Below, piece by piece: positions 26,902-34,754 of a stretch of DNA of 35,868 nucleotides. Source of the stretch: an uncultured Francisellaceae bacterium. GTDB lineage: Bacteria > Pseudomonadota > Gammaproteobacteria > UBA6186 > Azoamicaceae. The stretch is from the NCBI GenBank assembly GCA_903827925.1, contig CAIKKE010000050.1, positions 1 to 35,868 on the forward strand, read 5' to 3'. Position 1 is the first letter of the stretch. Every line of letters starts with the position of its first letter. The notes beneath the pieces are model-generated. The model had not been told where the DNA came from and did no database searches. It saw nothing but the letters and a program-made list of their open reading frames with translations. The position numbers were made by a program, and so were the translations under genes.

Positions 26902-26930
26902 TTGATCTATTAGTTTTTTTTGTTTACATT
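26902..26930 (+). promoter_or_regulatory. Putative promoter of the XRE operon
   Basis: TTGATC (26902-26907) and TACATT (26925-26930) are separated by 17 bases, 28 bases before the ATG at 26959. The -10 matches four of six consensus bases. It lies just right of the GTTAAC boxes. Confidence 0.35.
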
Positions 26931-26958
26931 TAAAGACAATAAAAATAAGGTGGGAGAA

Positions 26959-27468
26959 ATGGATAACATTAATTGCAATATTACAGAAAGATTGAAAGAA
27001 GCTTTAATGAAACGCGGATTAGGTTCTTCAGTATCTGCAATTGGTGTTCAAACTTCTCCTTTGGCTAAGCATTTAAAGGTATCTGTTCAAACTATAAGAA
27101 AATATTTAACTGGCAAAGCAACTCCAGATCTTAACAAAATTATTAAAATAGCTGAGTTTTTAAAAGTATCTCCTGGATGGCTAGCATTTGGTCTTAATGA
27201 TGTTTTTACCGATTCGTCACTAAAAATTTTTGAAATAAAAAAAATATTTATTAGAGAAATATTTCAAGGTATTTTTACAAATATTTTAGATATTAAATTA
27301 GATGATGACTTATTAGGATCAATTTATGATTTCTTATATGGTATCATAAATGATATTGCTCAACTTGAATCAAATGATGAGATGAAACTTCGCTTAATAA
27401 GAACTTCAATTGCCTCAGCATCAATAATGGAAAAAATAACATGGAAGAAAATCTCTACAACAAAATAG
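26959..27468 (+). CDS. XRE-family helix-turn-helix transcriptional regulator
   Basis: A 169-residue DNA-binding protein. Residues ~31-75 form a Cro/CI-type HTH: SPLAKHLKVSVQTIRKYL, then the recognition/turn GKATPDLNKIIKIAEFLKVSPGWLAFG. The rest is helical, probably for dimerisation. The frame extends 13 codons upstream, but the ATG at 26959 has GGTGGGAG four bases before it and starts the usual N-terminus. It overlaps the next gene by 28 bases. Targets are not known; its own promoter and the transfer operon are the natural candidates because of the GTTAAC boxes between them. Confidence 0.85.
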   Translation: MDNINCNITERLKEALMKRGLGSSVSAIGVQTSPLAKHLKVSVQTIRKYLTGKATPDLNKIIKIAEFLKVSPGWLAFGLNDVFTDSSLKIFEIKKIFIREIFQGIFTNILDIKLDDDLLGSIYDFLYGIINDIAQLESNDEMKLRLIRTSIASASIMEKITWKKISTTK

Positions 27469-28049
27469 ATTATCCTGAAACAATTCACAAAATAAACGAT
27501 TGGTCATTTAAATTTAGATATGAGTTTTATAAGAAATTAGAATGTTTTTTATCTTCTGGAATGATAATTGATTATATAAGTGCCAAGTTAATTAAATTTA
27601 ACAAATTAGCTTTGCTATCAACTAAGCCACCAGTGGAACTAAACATTATTAACAGTCCTTTATTTATGCATGACAAATCGTTTTCTTTTGCTGTTTTTTC
27701 ATCTAATAAACCATTTTTATGGATTGATACTTTTGATAACAATAAATTTTATGAACTAAAGTGTAAAAAAATGGATAATTTTGGTTTTACTTCTGCAATA
27801 TCGCTTTACGCTGGTGATAAAGATCAAACAATTTCTATTTCTTTTGCTACGAAAAGGACAAATAAAGATATTAATAATTATTACTTGGAAAACATTAAAT
27901 ATCTATATAAAATTGCCAGTTTTGTTGAAAAAGTAGCTTTACCAATGTTTTGTGAGATGTTTTCCCTAAAACTAAATGGTAGTTACTTTAGTACAATAAG
28001 CAATTTAAACCCTCATGCAAGAATTTTTCTTGCTGTAAACAATGTTTAG
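27441..28049 (+). CDS. Stand-alone autoinducer-binding-like protein (LuxR N-domain-like, no HTH)
   Basis: A 202-residue cytoplasmic protein. Its second half resembles the ligand-binding domain of LuxR-type receptors. MDNFGFTSAISLYAGDKDQ followed by ISISFATKR parallels the FGIRSGITIPI / MSMFTMAS pattern of TraR-like sensors, and a long helix with IKYLYKIASFVEKV follows. No DNA-binding domain is present, and I do not see the canonical lactone-contact Trp/Tyr pattern. Its reading frame starts within the end of the XRE gene (28-base overlap), so the two are probably coupled and may form a split sensor-regulator. The family assignment is by eye and uncertain. Confidence 0.55.
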   Translation: MEENLYNKIDYPETIHKINDWSFKFRYEFYKKLECFLSSGMIIDYISAKLIKFNKLALLSTKPPVELNIINSPLFMHDKSFSFAVFSSNKPFLWIDTFDNNKFYELKCKKMDNFGFTSAISLYAGDKDQTISISFATKRTNKDINNYYLENIKYLYKIASFVEKVALPMFCEMFSLKLNGSYFSTISNLNPHARIFLAVNNV

Positions 28050-28068
28050 GCAATCTAAGAGCAAAAAT

Positions 28069-29361
28069 ATGAATAAACTAAAATTGGTAATTTGTGCAAC
28101 TTTTGGTAATTGTTTTGAAGTGTATGACTTTATAATTTACCAATTACTAGCTAACCATATATCAAAGCATTTTTTTGATATACATTTTAAAAATGCTTTT
28201 CTTTGGACTCAATTAATTTTCATATTAACCACTATTTTGTCCAGACCGATAGGAGGATTAATTTTTGGGTATTTAGCAGATCTAAAAGGAAGAAAATTAA
28301 GTTTAGAGAGCTCTATTTTAATGTCTGGGGTATGCACAGGAATGATTGGTTTAATTCCTTCTTATGAAAAGTTAGGTTTTTTTTCTACATTGTTTTTGAT
28401 AATCTTAAGATTTCTTCAAGGGGTATCATTAGGCGGAGAACAAGGAACATCTATTTCATTTTTACTTGAACATTCTTCTCCTAAAGCAAAAGGATTTTTA
28501 TCTAGTTTTTGTTGTTTTGGTCAACACATAGGTATATTGCTTGCTATAACTGCTACCTCCATTTATAGCCTACATATTAGTAAAATAGATCTTTCTGAAC
28601 AGTTATGGAGAGTTTTATTTATACTTTCTTTCTGTTTCGGGTGGTTCGGATATTGGATCAGAAAAAAAACCAACGAAACTATAGACTTTTTACTTTGCAA
28701 CTATTGTAGTGAAGAAAAAACATCTCTGTTTAATGAATCAAAATCGTTTATATGTAATAATAAAGCTTTATTTGTATCTATATTTTTTATCGTGTCTTTT
28801 GGAAGTTTCATTTCCTATACTGTTTTTATTATTGGTAATGGTTATTTAAAACAACAAACAAATTCTTTAGCAATATTTAAACATATACAATATATTATGT
28901 CTTTTTTGGTTATACTATCTATACCGATCTTTGGATTTTTATCAGATAAAATAGGAAGGAAAACTATAATAAGCCATTCCATTTTAACTATTTCTGCGTT
29001 ATCTATCCCATTCTTTCAATCGCTTAAATCTATCCCCAATTATACTACTTTAATAGTTGCCATGTTATTAGCTATTTCTTGTGGTGCATATTTTTCTGTA
29101 ACTCCCACCATTATTGCAGAATCACTACCAACAAAATCACGCTGTATAACTTATGCTATTTTTTATACTATTCCAGCAGCTATTATCTCTAGCATTTCTC
29201 CGTTTTTATCTAATTGGTTTATAAAGCTAGATCCTATTTATATTTCTTACGTAACAATATGCTTAGCTATTTCTTCTATTATATCTCTTAAATCGTTGGA
29301 GGAACCACTATATATTTACGGTAAACTATCCAAATATTCTTATGAGTTCTTAAAACCTTAA
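28069..29361 (+). CDS. MFS transporter, metabolite:H+ symporter (ProP-like)
   Basis: A 430-residue, 12-helix MFS transporter of the metabolite:H+ symporter type that includes ProP, ShiA and KgtP. The opening FGNCFEVYDFIIYQLLA is typical. The MFS loop motif GYLADLKGRK falls near residues 67-76 and is echoed by GFLSDKIGRKT after helix 7. RFLQGVSLGGEQG (~114-126) is also characteristic. The frame extends nine codons upstream to 28042 and would then overlap the preceding gene. I use the ATG at 28069, which gives MNKLKLV. The substrate cannot be read from sequence; osmolytes, organic acids or a signal molecule are possible. Confidence 0.88.
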   Translation: MNKLKLVICATFGNCFEVYDFIIYQLLANHISKHFFDIHFKNAFLWTQLIFILTTILSRPIGGLIFGYLADLKGRKLSLESSILMSGVCTGMIGLIPSYEKLGFFSTLFLIILRFLQGVSLGGEQGTSISFLLEHSSPKAKGFLSSFCCFGQHIGILLAITATSIYSLHISKIDLSEQLWRVLFILSFCFGWFGYWIRKKTNETIDFLLCNYCSEEKTSLFNESKSFICNNKALFVSIFFIVSFGSFISYTVFIIGNGYLKQQTNSLAIFKHIQYIMSFLVILSIPIFGFLSDKIGRKTIISHSILTISALSIPFFQSLKSIPNYTTLIVAMLLAISCGAYFSVTPTIIAESLPTKSRCITYAIFYTIPAAIISSISPFLSNWFIKLDPIYISYVTICLAISSIISLKSLEEPLYIYGKLSKYSYEFLKP

Positions 29362-29474
29362 AAAATATTTATTAATTGCATTATTACTATATTTACAAGC
29401 CAAATAAAGATAGACAACCCTTAAAATCAAGGCTATTATTAATAGCAAATACTAAAGAAATTATGGAGATTTCA

Positions 29475-30071
29475 ATGCCATCAATCGTTAAAACAGCTAT
29501 ACAAATTTTTACCGTACAAAATCATATCCAGCTATTAACTTTAAAACAAAAATCATTATTAGTTTCTTTACCTTTACTTTCAACTTCTAAAGATACTATT
29601 GCAAGAATGATAGAAATCATAAAAACCAAAGGTAAAGCAGCAGGACTTGCAGCTCCACAAATAGGTGTTAACGAGCGTATTATTATTTGTAGCTTTACAT
29701 GTGATGTAAATGATTTAGAAATTATGATTAACCCAACTTATGTTAATAATGAAACCATAAAAGAAGAAGGTTGGGAAGGTTGTTTCTCTATACCGCTTAC
29801 TTTTGCTAAAGTTTCTCGCTGGAAAAATATAGACGTATCCTATTATACACTTGATGGCAATCTTATTAAGAAACAATTACATGGATTTTCAGCTAGAGTA
29901 TATCAGCACGAATGTGATCACCTGGAAGGGATCTTAATGACCGAACCAGCATCTGAGTTAAAAATTTTTACAGCAGAAGAAGAGTTTAATGCCTTTCTTC
30001 AAATTGTTCGCCAAGAAAGAGAATCTGTTATAAAACGAGGTATCCCAGCTGCAAAACTGTGCAACTCATAA
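29475..30071 (+). CDS. def: Peptide deformylase
   Basis: A 198-residue metal-dependent hydrolase that removes the N-formyl group from new proteins. All three family motifs are present: GLAAPQIG (57-64), EGCFS (101-105, Cys103 a metal ligand) and QHECDHLEG (144-152, His145, Glu146 and His149). In motif 1 the usual GVG before LAAPQ is AAG. The open frame reaches back to 29376, but the ATG at 29475 has GGAG six bases upstream and gives a family-like N-terminus. It is the last gene of the plus-strand set, 113 bases after the transporter. On a plasmid it is probably a second copy beside the chromosomal def. Confidence 0.93.
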   Translation: MPSIVKTAIQIFTVQNHIQLLTLKQKSLLVSLPLLSTSKDTIARMIEIIKTKGKAAGLAAPQIGVNERIIICSFTCDVNDLEIMINPTYVNNETIKEEGWEGCFSIPLTFAKVSRWKNIDVSYYTLDGNLIKKQLHGFSARVYQHECDHLEGILMTEPASELKIFTAEEEFNAFLQIVRQERESVIKRGIPAAKLCNS

Positions 30072-30116
30072 ACGTATTTCAACAATAACAACACTATTTA
30101 ATCTGAATAACTACCG

Positions 30117-30148
30117 TTAAATGCTTTCCTCTATAAATCAGCATTTAA
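30117..30148. terminator. Inverted repeat between convergent genes, possible bidirectional terminator
   Basis: TTAAATGCT and AGCATTTAA are perfect 9-bp arms around a 14-base loop, in the 117-base gap between the ends of def (plus) and rep (minus). No clean T-run follows, so activity is uncertain. Confidence 0.4.
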
Positions 30149-30188
30149 TGGATCAGTTTTAGTGATTTACGCTTTATATATTTATTAA

Positions 30189-31493
30189 TCAAACCAGACT
30201 TTGTTCAAACTTTTCAAATGTTAACAGATCTTTAAATGTTTCTGGTTCATAATTTCTTACAAAATTGTTAAACAAGGCTTTTATTGCAGGATGTTCTAGC
30301 CTCTTTTTTTGGAACCATGTATAAATTATTTTAGCACCACTTTTCAAGCTCACCTCAAATTGTTCAACAATCATTTGTTTTTTTTCCTCGGAAAACACCA
30401 ATAATCTTTCACTTATTGTAGAGCTTATATATTGGCTATATAGAAGTCGCATTTTTTCAGATTTTTTATTTTTTTCTATTTCTAGCTCTTCACATTTATA
30501 TTTTTCAGATGGTTTTGTTGGCTTTTGATATTTGTAGTCATTTTTTAAAGCTTCCACCAAGTAAGCTGATATTTGACGTATTTTACCACACTTAAAACTT
30601 TCAGAATTTAAAATAAGAATTACTTTTTCATTAATATAATTTAATTCATATTTAGATAATATATTTGCTATGCTTTTAGCAGACATACAAAAATTATTTT
30701 TCAAAGTATCTACTAAAATATTGTTTTTAAATTCATCATTAACATTAGAAGAATTATTATTGCTATATTCTGGTAAAATATTATTAATATTATTGTAAGT
30801 TTTAAATTTTAATAAAAAACGGATGTTTACTACTTTCTTTTTAAATCGCTTTAATTCTGGAATAACTATGATTGGAGAATGTTCATTCACTTCACCAACA
30901 GCCATATCTAATACCCTTCTTTTAAAGTCCCTAAATATTACATATTTATTGTTGTCAACCCCCATTAATTTTTTGAAAATTTCTAAAGAAAACCAAGGAG
31001 TCTGAGGAATCCCAGCATATCTAATACAATTTTCATATAACGCCAAACCATAAGAAGATTTAAATTTTGGCAATAAAGATATATTAATACGACCATAAAT
31101 TTCTGGCTGATAAAAAAGTTCCGTCATTACAGAACTATATTCATAGGTACATAAACCTCCTTCTATTTGAGCAGCAGCCAGAATTGAACTTGCTTTCCAC
31201 TTATCATCAGATTTGTTTGTTTCTCTACCAGCTACATTCCATTCTATATTTATAACCATTAGCTCTAACAAAGATTTTTTAATACCTTTATAATCATTGC
31301 TTTTATAGCCAATTATTTCACAAAGATTTTTAGTTTTTATGCAAAACTCTCGTTTTAAACCCAGATCTGGGTAAGCATTGAACAGCAAAGCATTAAATAA
31401 TTTTCTTTGTACCAATGTTAAGTTATTAGAACAATGTATTAAATTAATATGCTTCTTTAATTCCAAGTTACAATCCGTTTCCTTTAATATCAT
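30189..31493 (-). CDS. Plasmid replication initiator (Rep_3/RepB family)
   Basis: A 434-residue initiator with the tandem winged-helix layout of Rep_3 proteins. The first domain opens INLIHCSNNLTLVQRKLFNALL and includes LCEIIGYKSNDYKGIKKSL. The second (~150-240) includes SYGLALYENCIRY, then FKRRVLDMAVGEVNEHS. It should bind iterons to open the origin. The C-terminal ~190 residues are Asn/Lys rich and form a long tail. The ATG has GAGGT five bases upstream. The likely target iterons lie 2.5 kb away beyond parA. Confidence 0.88.
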   Translation of the reverse strand: MILKETDCNLELKKHINLIHCSNNLTLVQRKLFNALLFNAYPDLGLKREFCIKTKNLCEIIGYKSNDYKGIKKSLLELMVINIEWNVAGRETNKSDDKWKASSILAAAQIEGGLCTYEYSSVMTELFYQPEIYGRINISLLPKFKSSYGLALYENCIRYAGIPQTPWFSLEIFKKLMGVDNNKYVIFRDFKRRVLDMAVGEVNEHSPIIVIPELKRFKKKVVNIRFLLKFKTYNNINNILPEYSNNNSSNVNDEFKNNILVDTLKNNFCMSAKSIANILSKYELNYINEKVILILNSESFKCGKIRQISAYLVEALKNDYKYQKPTKPSEKYKCEELEIEKNKKSEKMRLLYSQYISSTISERLLVFSEEKKQMIVEQFEVSLKSGAKIIYTWFQKKRLEHPAIKALFNNFVRNYEPETFKDLLTFEKFEQSLV

Positions 31494-31562
31494 TATTAAC
31501 CTCTACTCAACATATCAAGACTTTAGTTAGTGCAAACCCAATGTAATTTAATCTTTATTTGT

Positions 31563-32555
31563 TTAAATAATCCTTTCTAAATATGTAACCAAATATTGAC
31601 ATAATTCTTCATAATTAACATGCCTAATGGTTTTATCAACAACTATACAAGGTAATCCTTTGTGGTTTATTTTAAAAGTAAATAATTTTTTCCCTAAAGA
31701 AGATTTATACTTTATTGCTTTAATGAGATAATTATCTTTGTTATTTTTTGTTGCATTGAGCAGATTTGCTTCTAATTTTGCTGGCGAAGTGATTGTAACA
31801 CCAATCTCTGGAGCGATTTTTAATAAATTTAAACGCATCTGTGGCGAATCTTTTAATATAGAAACTATTTTTAGCGCAAGATTATTTGACAATCCATGAA
31901 TATCTAAAATTAATTTAACAATTTCCGAGGGAATCTTTGCATAAGCCATTAAATCATATATCTTTGACAAAGAGATTTTCAATTTGTCAGACAGATCCTT
32001 TTCATTTTTAAATACTCCATTATCAAGAAGTTTTTTATAAAGCATTGCATTTGAATAATTACTTATATCTTTTCTTTCTCGATTTTCTACTTCTTGATAA
32101 AGCAACGCTTCTTCAATATTAATTATGTTTTTCTTAATCACCAAAAATGGAATATTTAATTGCAAACACGCTTCATATCTTCTACGACCAAAAATAACTT
32201 CATATTTAATATTATTATATGGCTTCGGGTGAGGACGAATTAATCCTGGTTGAAGTTGTCCATTATCTTTTATGGATCTTACAAGTTCTTGAATATTCCC
32301 CATATCACCATCTAAGCGGTTAGCATATTTCCATGGCTCACATTGTTTGGGATCAACGTTAAACAATTCATTCTCACTAAAAACAACTCCTGTTGCCGTT
32401 TTAAAATAAGGAGCCAAATCATTACGGTACTCATGACGAAGTCTTGTCTTTCCATACTGATCTTCATTATCAGCTTCTATTGGTTTAATTTGTCCACTCC
32501 TGACTAACATACCTAAAGGTCCCGAGGAATGAACAGTTTTTTTACTATTATCCAT
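31563..32555 (-). CDS. parB: ParB-family partition protein
   Basis: A 330-residue centromere-binding protein. The ParB N-terminal domain is visible at ~75-150, with VRSIKDNGQLQPGLIRPHP and the nucleotide-contact motif GRRRYEA. An HTH follows (~190-225, EKDLSDKLKISLSKIYDLM). The frame continues to 32639 inside parA, but the ATG at 32555 has AGGAGA six bases upstream and lies 16 bases after the parA stop, so the shorter form is preferred. No parS site could be identified by eye. Confidence 0.92.
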   Translation of the reverse strand: MDNSKKTVHSSGPLGMLVRSGQIKPIEADNEDQYGKTRLRHEYRNDLAPYFKTATGVVFSENELFNVDPKQCEPWKYANRLDGDMGNIQELVRSIKDNGQLQPGLIRPHPKPYNNIKYEVIFGRRRYEACLQLNIPFLVIKKNIINIEEALLYQEVENRERKDISNYSNAMLYKKLLDNGVFKNEKDLSDKLKISLSKIYDLMAYAKIPSEIVKLILDIHGLSNNLALKIVSILKDSPQMRLNLLKIAPEIGVTITSPAKLEANLLNATKNNKDNYLIKAIKYKSSLGKKLFTFKINHKGLPCIVVDKTIRHVNYEELCQYLVTYLERII

Positions 32556-32571
32556 TAATATTCTCCTACAA

Positions 32572-33777
32572 CTATTCTTGTTCTGATTGACGAAACCAAA
32601 TCTCTTTAAAATTTCCAATAATTTCCATGTTAACATCATTAAGGTGTTGCAAAGCTCTTCTGTGTGCTTCCCTACTACCTCTAGGTTTAGAAATATCGTA
32701 TATTGTTCCTAACTCATTGGAAGCTTTAGCAACCTCAATTGTTTCACACATATGGTTAGTAAGGATATAACGCCCAAACTGTTCTCTCATCATGTTTTCC
32801 ATTTGGAGCGCCTCATTGCTTCCCGTATGTTTGGCAAGCAATATTCTAAGATATTCTAACTTTTTTTCTGGTAACTCTTTAAATAAATTTCTTAAAGTTG
32901 CGGTATACATGATAAAGCTTGAATAATCATTCATACTAGGTGGAATAGGAATAATCATACCATCACAAGCGATAATAGAATTTAATGTTAAATAACCTAA
33001 ATTTGGCCCACAATCGATTAAAATAACATCATATTTATTTTTTATTAACTTAAGTGTGTTTTTTAATCTGAGAAAAGAAGAACCAAGTTGTTCATAATTA
33101 TTTTCTCTTTCATTTGGTAAAATAAGATCACAATCTTGTATAGCAAGATTAGCAGGTATAATATCAAAACCATTAAAGTGGGTTTTTAAAATAACTTGAG
33201 AAATGAGAGATGGATCGCGAATTAAAGCATTTGTTATCGTGTCTTCATACTTAAGTTCCAAGTCTGGTATCAAACCTGAACTAATTAAAGTAGCTGTTCC
33301 TTGTGCATCAAAATCTAGTAACAGCGCTTTCAATCCCTCCATGGCAATTTTTTTACCTAAATCTACAGCTGTTTCGGTCTTACCTACACCACCTTTTAAA
33401 TTTGAAATAGCTATAGTTAAAGGCTTTGATCCTTTTGGTCTTTCATACCTGGTATTAGCTTTATTTCTTAGAAAATTAATAGCCTCTAATGTAAATTTAT
33501 TTGTTGTTTTGCCATTTTCTTTTTTTTCTGATATAACCCCTGAAATATCTTTGTACTTTTCTAATAATTTTCTAAAAGTAGGATTGGAAATATTTACCAT
33601 TTTTGCTGCTTCAATGGCTCCCCAAGTTCTAGGCTTTTTCCTATTTTGTGGATTAGTTACTAAATTTCTAAGATTTAAAAGCATTTCATTTCCTGCTTGA
33701 TAAAACTTATCCATTAGTGCTTCTGGATTTTCTGTTCCATATGTTGCAAGATTTCTTTCTAAAATAGCTGTTTCCAC
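32572..33777 (-). CDS. parA: ParA-family partition ATPase (type Ia, N-terminal HTH)
   Basis: A 401-residue Walker-type partition ATPase. An N-terminal HTH (~52-75, WGAIEAAKMVNISNPTFRKL), as in P1/P7 ParA, suggests that it also represses its own promoter. The deviant Walker A is KGGVGKT at 128-134, followed by LLLDFDAQG (152-160), and the later ILIDCGPNLGYLT is Walker A' / B. GGAG lies four bases before the ATG. A promoter with an operator-like palindrome lies just upstream. Confidence 0.95.
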   Translation of the reverse strand: METAILERNLATYGTENPEALMDKFYQAGNEMLLNLRNLVTNPQNRKKPRTWGAIEAAKMVNISNPTFRKLLEKYKDISGVISEKKENGKTTNKFTLEAINFLRNKANTRYERPKGSKPLTIAISNLKGGVGKTETAVDLGKKIAMEGLKALLLDFDAQGTATLISSGLIPDLELKYEDTITNALIRDPSLISQVILKTHFNGFDIIPANLAIQDCDLILPNERENNYEQLGSSFLRLKNTLKLIKNKYDVILIDCGPNLGYLTLNSIIACDGMIIPIPPSMNDYSSFIMYTATLRNLFKELPEKKLEYLRILLAKHTGSNEALQMENMMREQFGRYILTNHMCETIEVAKASNELGTIYDISKPRGSREAHRRALQHLNDVNMEIIGNFKEIWFRQSEQE

Positions 33778-33812
33778 ATTTCACTCCATTTGTTTATTTT
33801 CATTGTTTTACA

Positions 33813-33841
33813 ATAATAGCAACACTTTAGTGAAACTGCAA
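33813..33841 (-). promoter_or_regulatory. parA promoter with palindrome in spacer
   Basis: On the minus strand TTGCAG (33841-33836) and TATTAT (33818-33813) are 17 bases apart, about 35 bases upstream of the parA ATG. The spacer contains CACT-AA-AGTG (33823-33832), a likely repressor site. GCAAC boxes recur at 33819, 33838 and 33851 (plus-strand reading). This matches an autoregulated type Ia par operon. Confidence 0.5.
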
Positions 33842-33908
33842 CTATTTATAGCAACTTTATTATAAATAAACACTCAACTTTTTTCTTTTCTATTGTGTGT
33901 TTATTTAT

Positions 33909-33937
33909 TGTTTAATCTTGTTTAATCTTGTTTAGCT
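33909..33937 (+). repeat. Tandem 10-bp repeat TTGTTTAATC
   Basis: Two exact copies (33909-33918 and 33919-33928) and a partial third (TTGTTTAGC, 33929-33937). The repeat unit of one helical turn next to the iterons suggests an origin-unwinding or protein-binding element. Confidence 0.6.
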
Positions 33938-33980
33938 GTTAAAAACATCATATAGATCAAATAGATATGCATTTAACTGG

Positions 33981-34077
33981 TGACGTTTACAGGGAAGTTT
34001 GTGACGTTTACAGGGAAGCTTGTGACGTTTACAGTACAACAAAAGCTGAATTTTTATAAAACTGTGACGTTTATAGG
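33981..34077 (+). repeat. oriV: Iteron cluster, putative oriV
   Basis: Four directly repeated copies of GTGACGTTTACAGG start at 33981, 34002, 34022 and 34064. The third ends in GT and the fourth has GTTTATAGG. Steps are 21, 20 and 42 bases, that is two and four helical turns. This is the usual form of a Rep_3 iteron origin. The rep gene is on the same window, so the cluster is the likely replication origin. Confidence 0.85.
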
Positions 34078-34249
34078 ATAATCAAATAAATTGTATTAAA
34101 TTAAAGTTTAGTTGTTATTTATTTTTAACCTCTCATTAAAAGCTCAGAATAATGTTTAGGAGTAAAATAAGGTATTTTAATTTTAAACAGGCAATGTGAC
34201 GTTTACAGGATATGGATATTTAGAATCTTTACCAGAGATGGTTTATTAA

Positions 34250-34265
34250 ATTCGGAGCTCCGAAT
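34250..34265. repeat. 16-bp perfect palindrome, copy 1
   Basis: ATTCGGAGCTCCGAAT reads the same on both strands and is markedly GC-rich for this region. It is followed by AATG and, 30 bases on, an iteron. It may be the site of a dimeric DNA-binding protein or a partition element. Confidence 0.7.
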
Positions 34266-34369
34266 AATGAGAAAGCAAACGCTTTTATAAATAATGTGAC
34301 GTTTACAGGACAATGTATGTTGTTAATTATCATTACACTTGCTCTACGTAAGCAATATTTTTTAATAAA

Positions 34370-34385
34370 TTCGGAGCTCCGAATA
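34370..34385. repeat. 16-bp perfect palindrome, copy 2
   Basis: Identical to the copy 120 bases to the left, with the same flanks (AATAA/TTAAA on the left, AATG on the right). A decayed relative, AGCTCAGAATAATG, lies at 34141-34154. Confidence 0.7.
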
Positions 34386-34571
34386 ATGTTTAGGAGTAAG
34401 AAAGAGTATTTTAATTTTAAATAAATAATGTGATGTTTACTACCTACTAATAAAATTAACACAATAATTTTTTTTAGTTCTACAAAATATACTCTATAGC
34501 CACTTTTAGATGGATCCTAAACCCACAAATTTAGTCATCAATATCTAGATGTTTCATAGTTGCCAGCAGAT

Positions 34572-34592
34572 AATCTTACCAGAAGTAAGATT
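34572..34592. repeat. 8-bp perfect inverted repeat, 5-base loop
   Basis: AATCTTAC and GTAAGATT flank CAGAA. It could be a weak terminator closing the origin region or an operator for the following gene. The rest of 34444-34754 shows no supported gene. Confidence 0.5.
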
Positions 34593-34617
34593 TACAGATT
34601 AACGTGTATATATATTC

Positions 34618-34647
34618 TTACAAAATTAATTGACCAAGGAATATAAT
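34618..34647 (+). promoter_or_regulatory. Possible promoter of the DUF3592-like gene
   Basis: A consensus TATAAT (34642-34647) follows a weak TTACAA (34618-34623) after 18 bases, about 107 bases before the ATG at 34755. The -35 matches poorly. Confidence 0.3.
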
Positions 34648-34754
34648 AGGTGTGTAATTTATAAAAGACAATTTTAAAAATAAGCATTCAGTTGTGAAAA
34701 ATTAGAAATAGTAGCAACTGCAATAAACAATGAAAGATATAGGGTTAATAAATA

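Larger units (their letters stand above)
34196..34443 (+). repeat. Distal iterons within a partly duplicated block
   Basis: Exact copies of GTGACGTTTACAGG lie at 34196-34209 and 34296-34309, and a decayed one, GTGATGTTTACTAC, at 34430-34443. Each is preceded by AATAATG plus an AT-rich linker. The linker GTTTAGGAGTAA...GTATTTTAATTTTAAA occurs before the first and third copies. Wide spacing and exact sequence suggest regulatory or handcuffing sites rather than the primary origin. Confidence 0.75.

Noticed and set aside
33203-33700. Plus-strand 165-codon ORF opposite parA
   Set aside because: Lies wholly antisense to parA, whose Walker motif and length are convincing.
33981-34443. Iterons as a CRISPR array
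   Set aside because: Repeat units are 14 bases with uneven gaps and lie beside par and rep genes, as expected for an iteron origin.
34229-34462. Minus-strand ORF of 77 codons in the origin region
   Set aside because: It runs through two copies of the palindrome and two iterons; coding through such repeats with no ribosome site is most likely chance.
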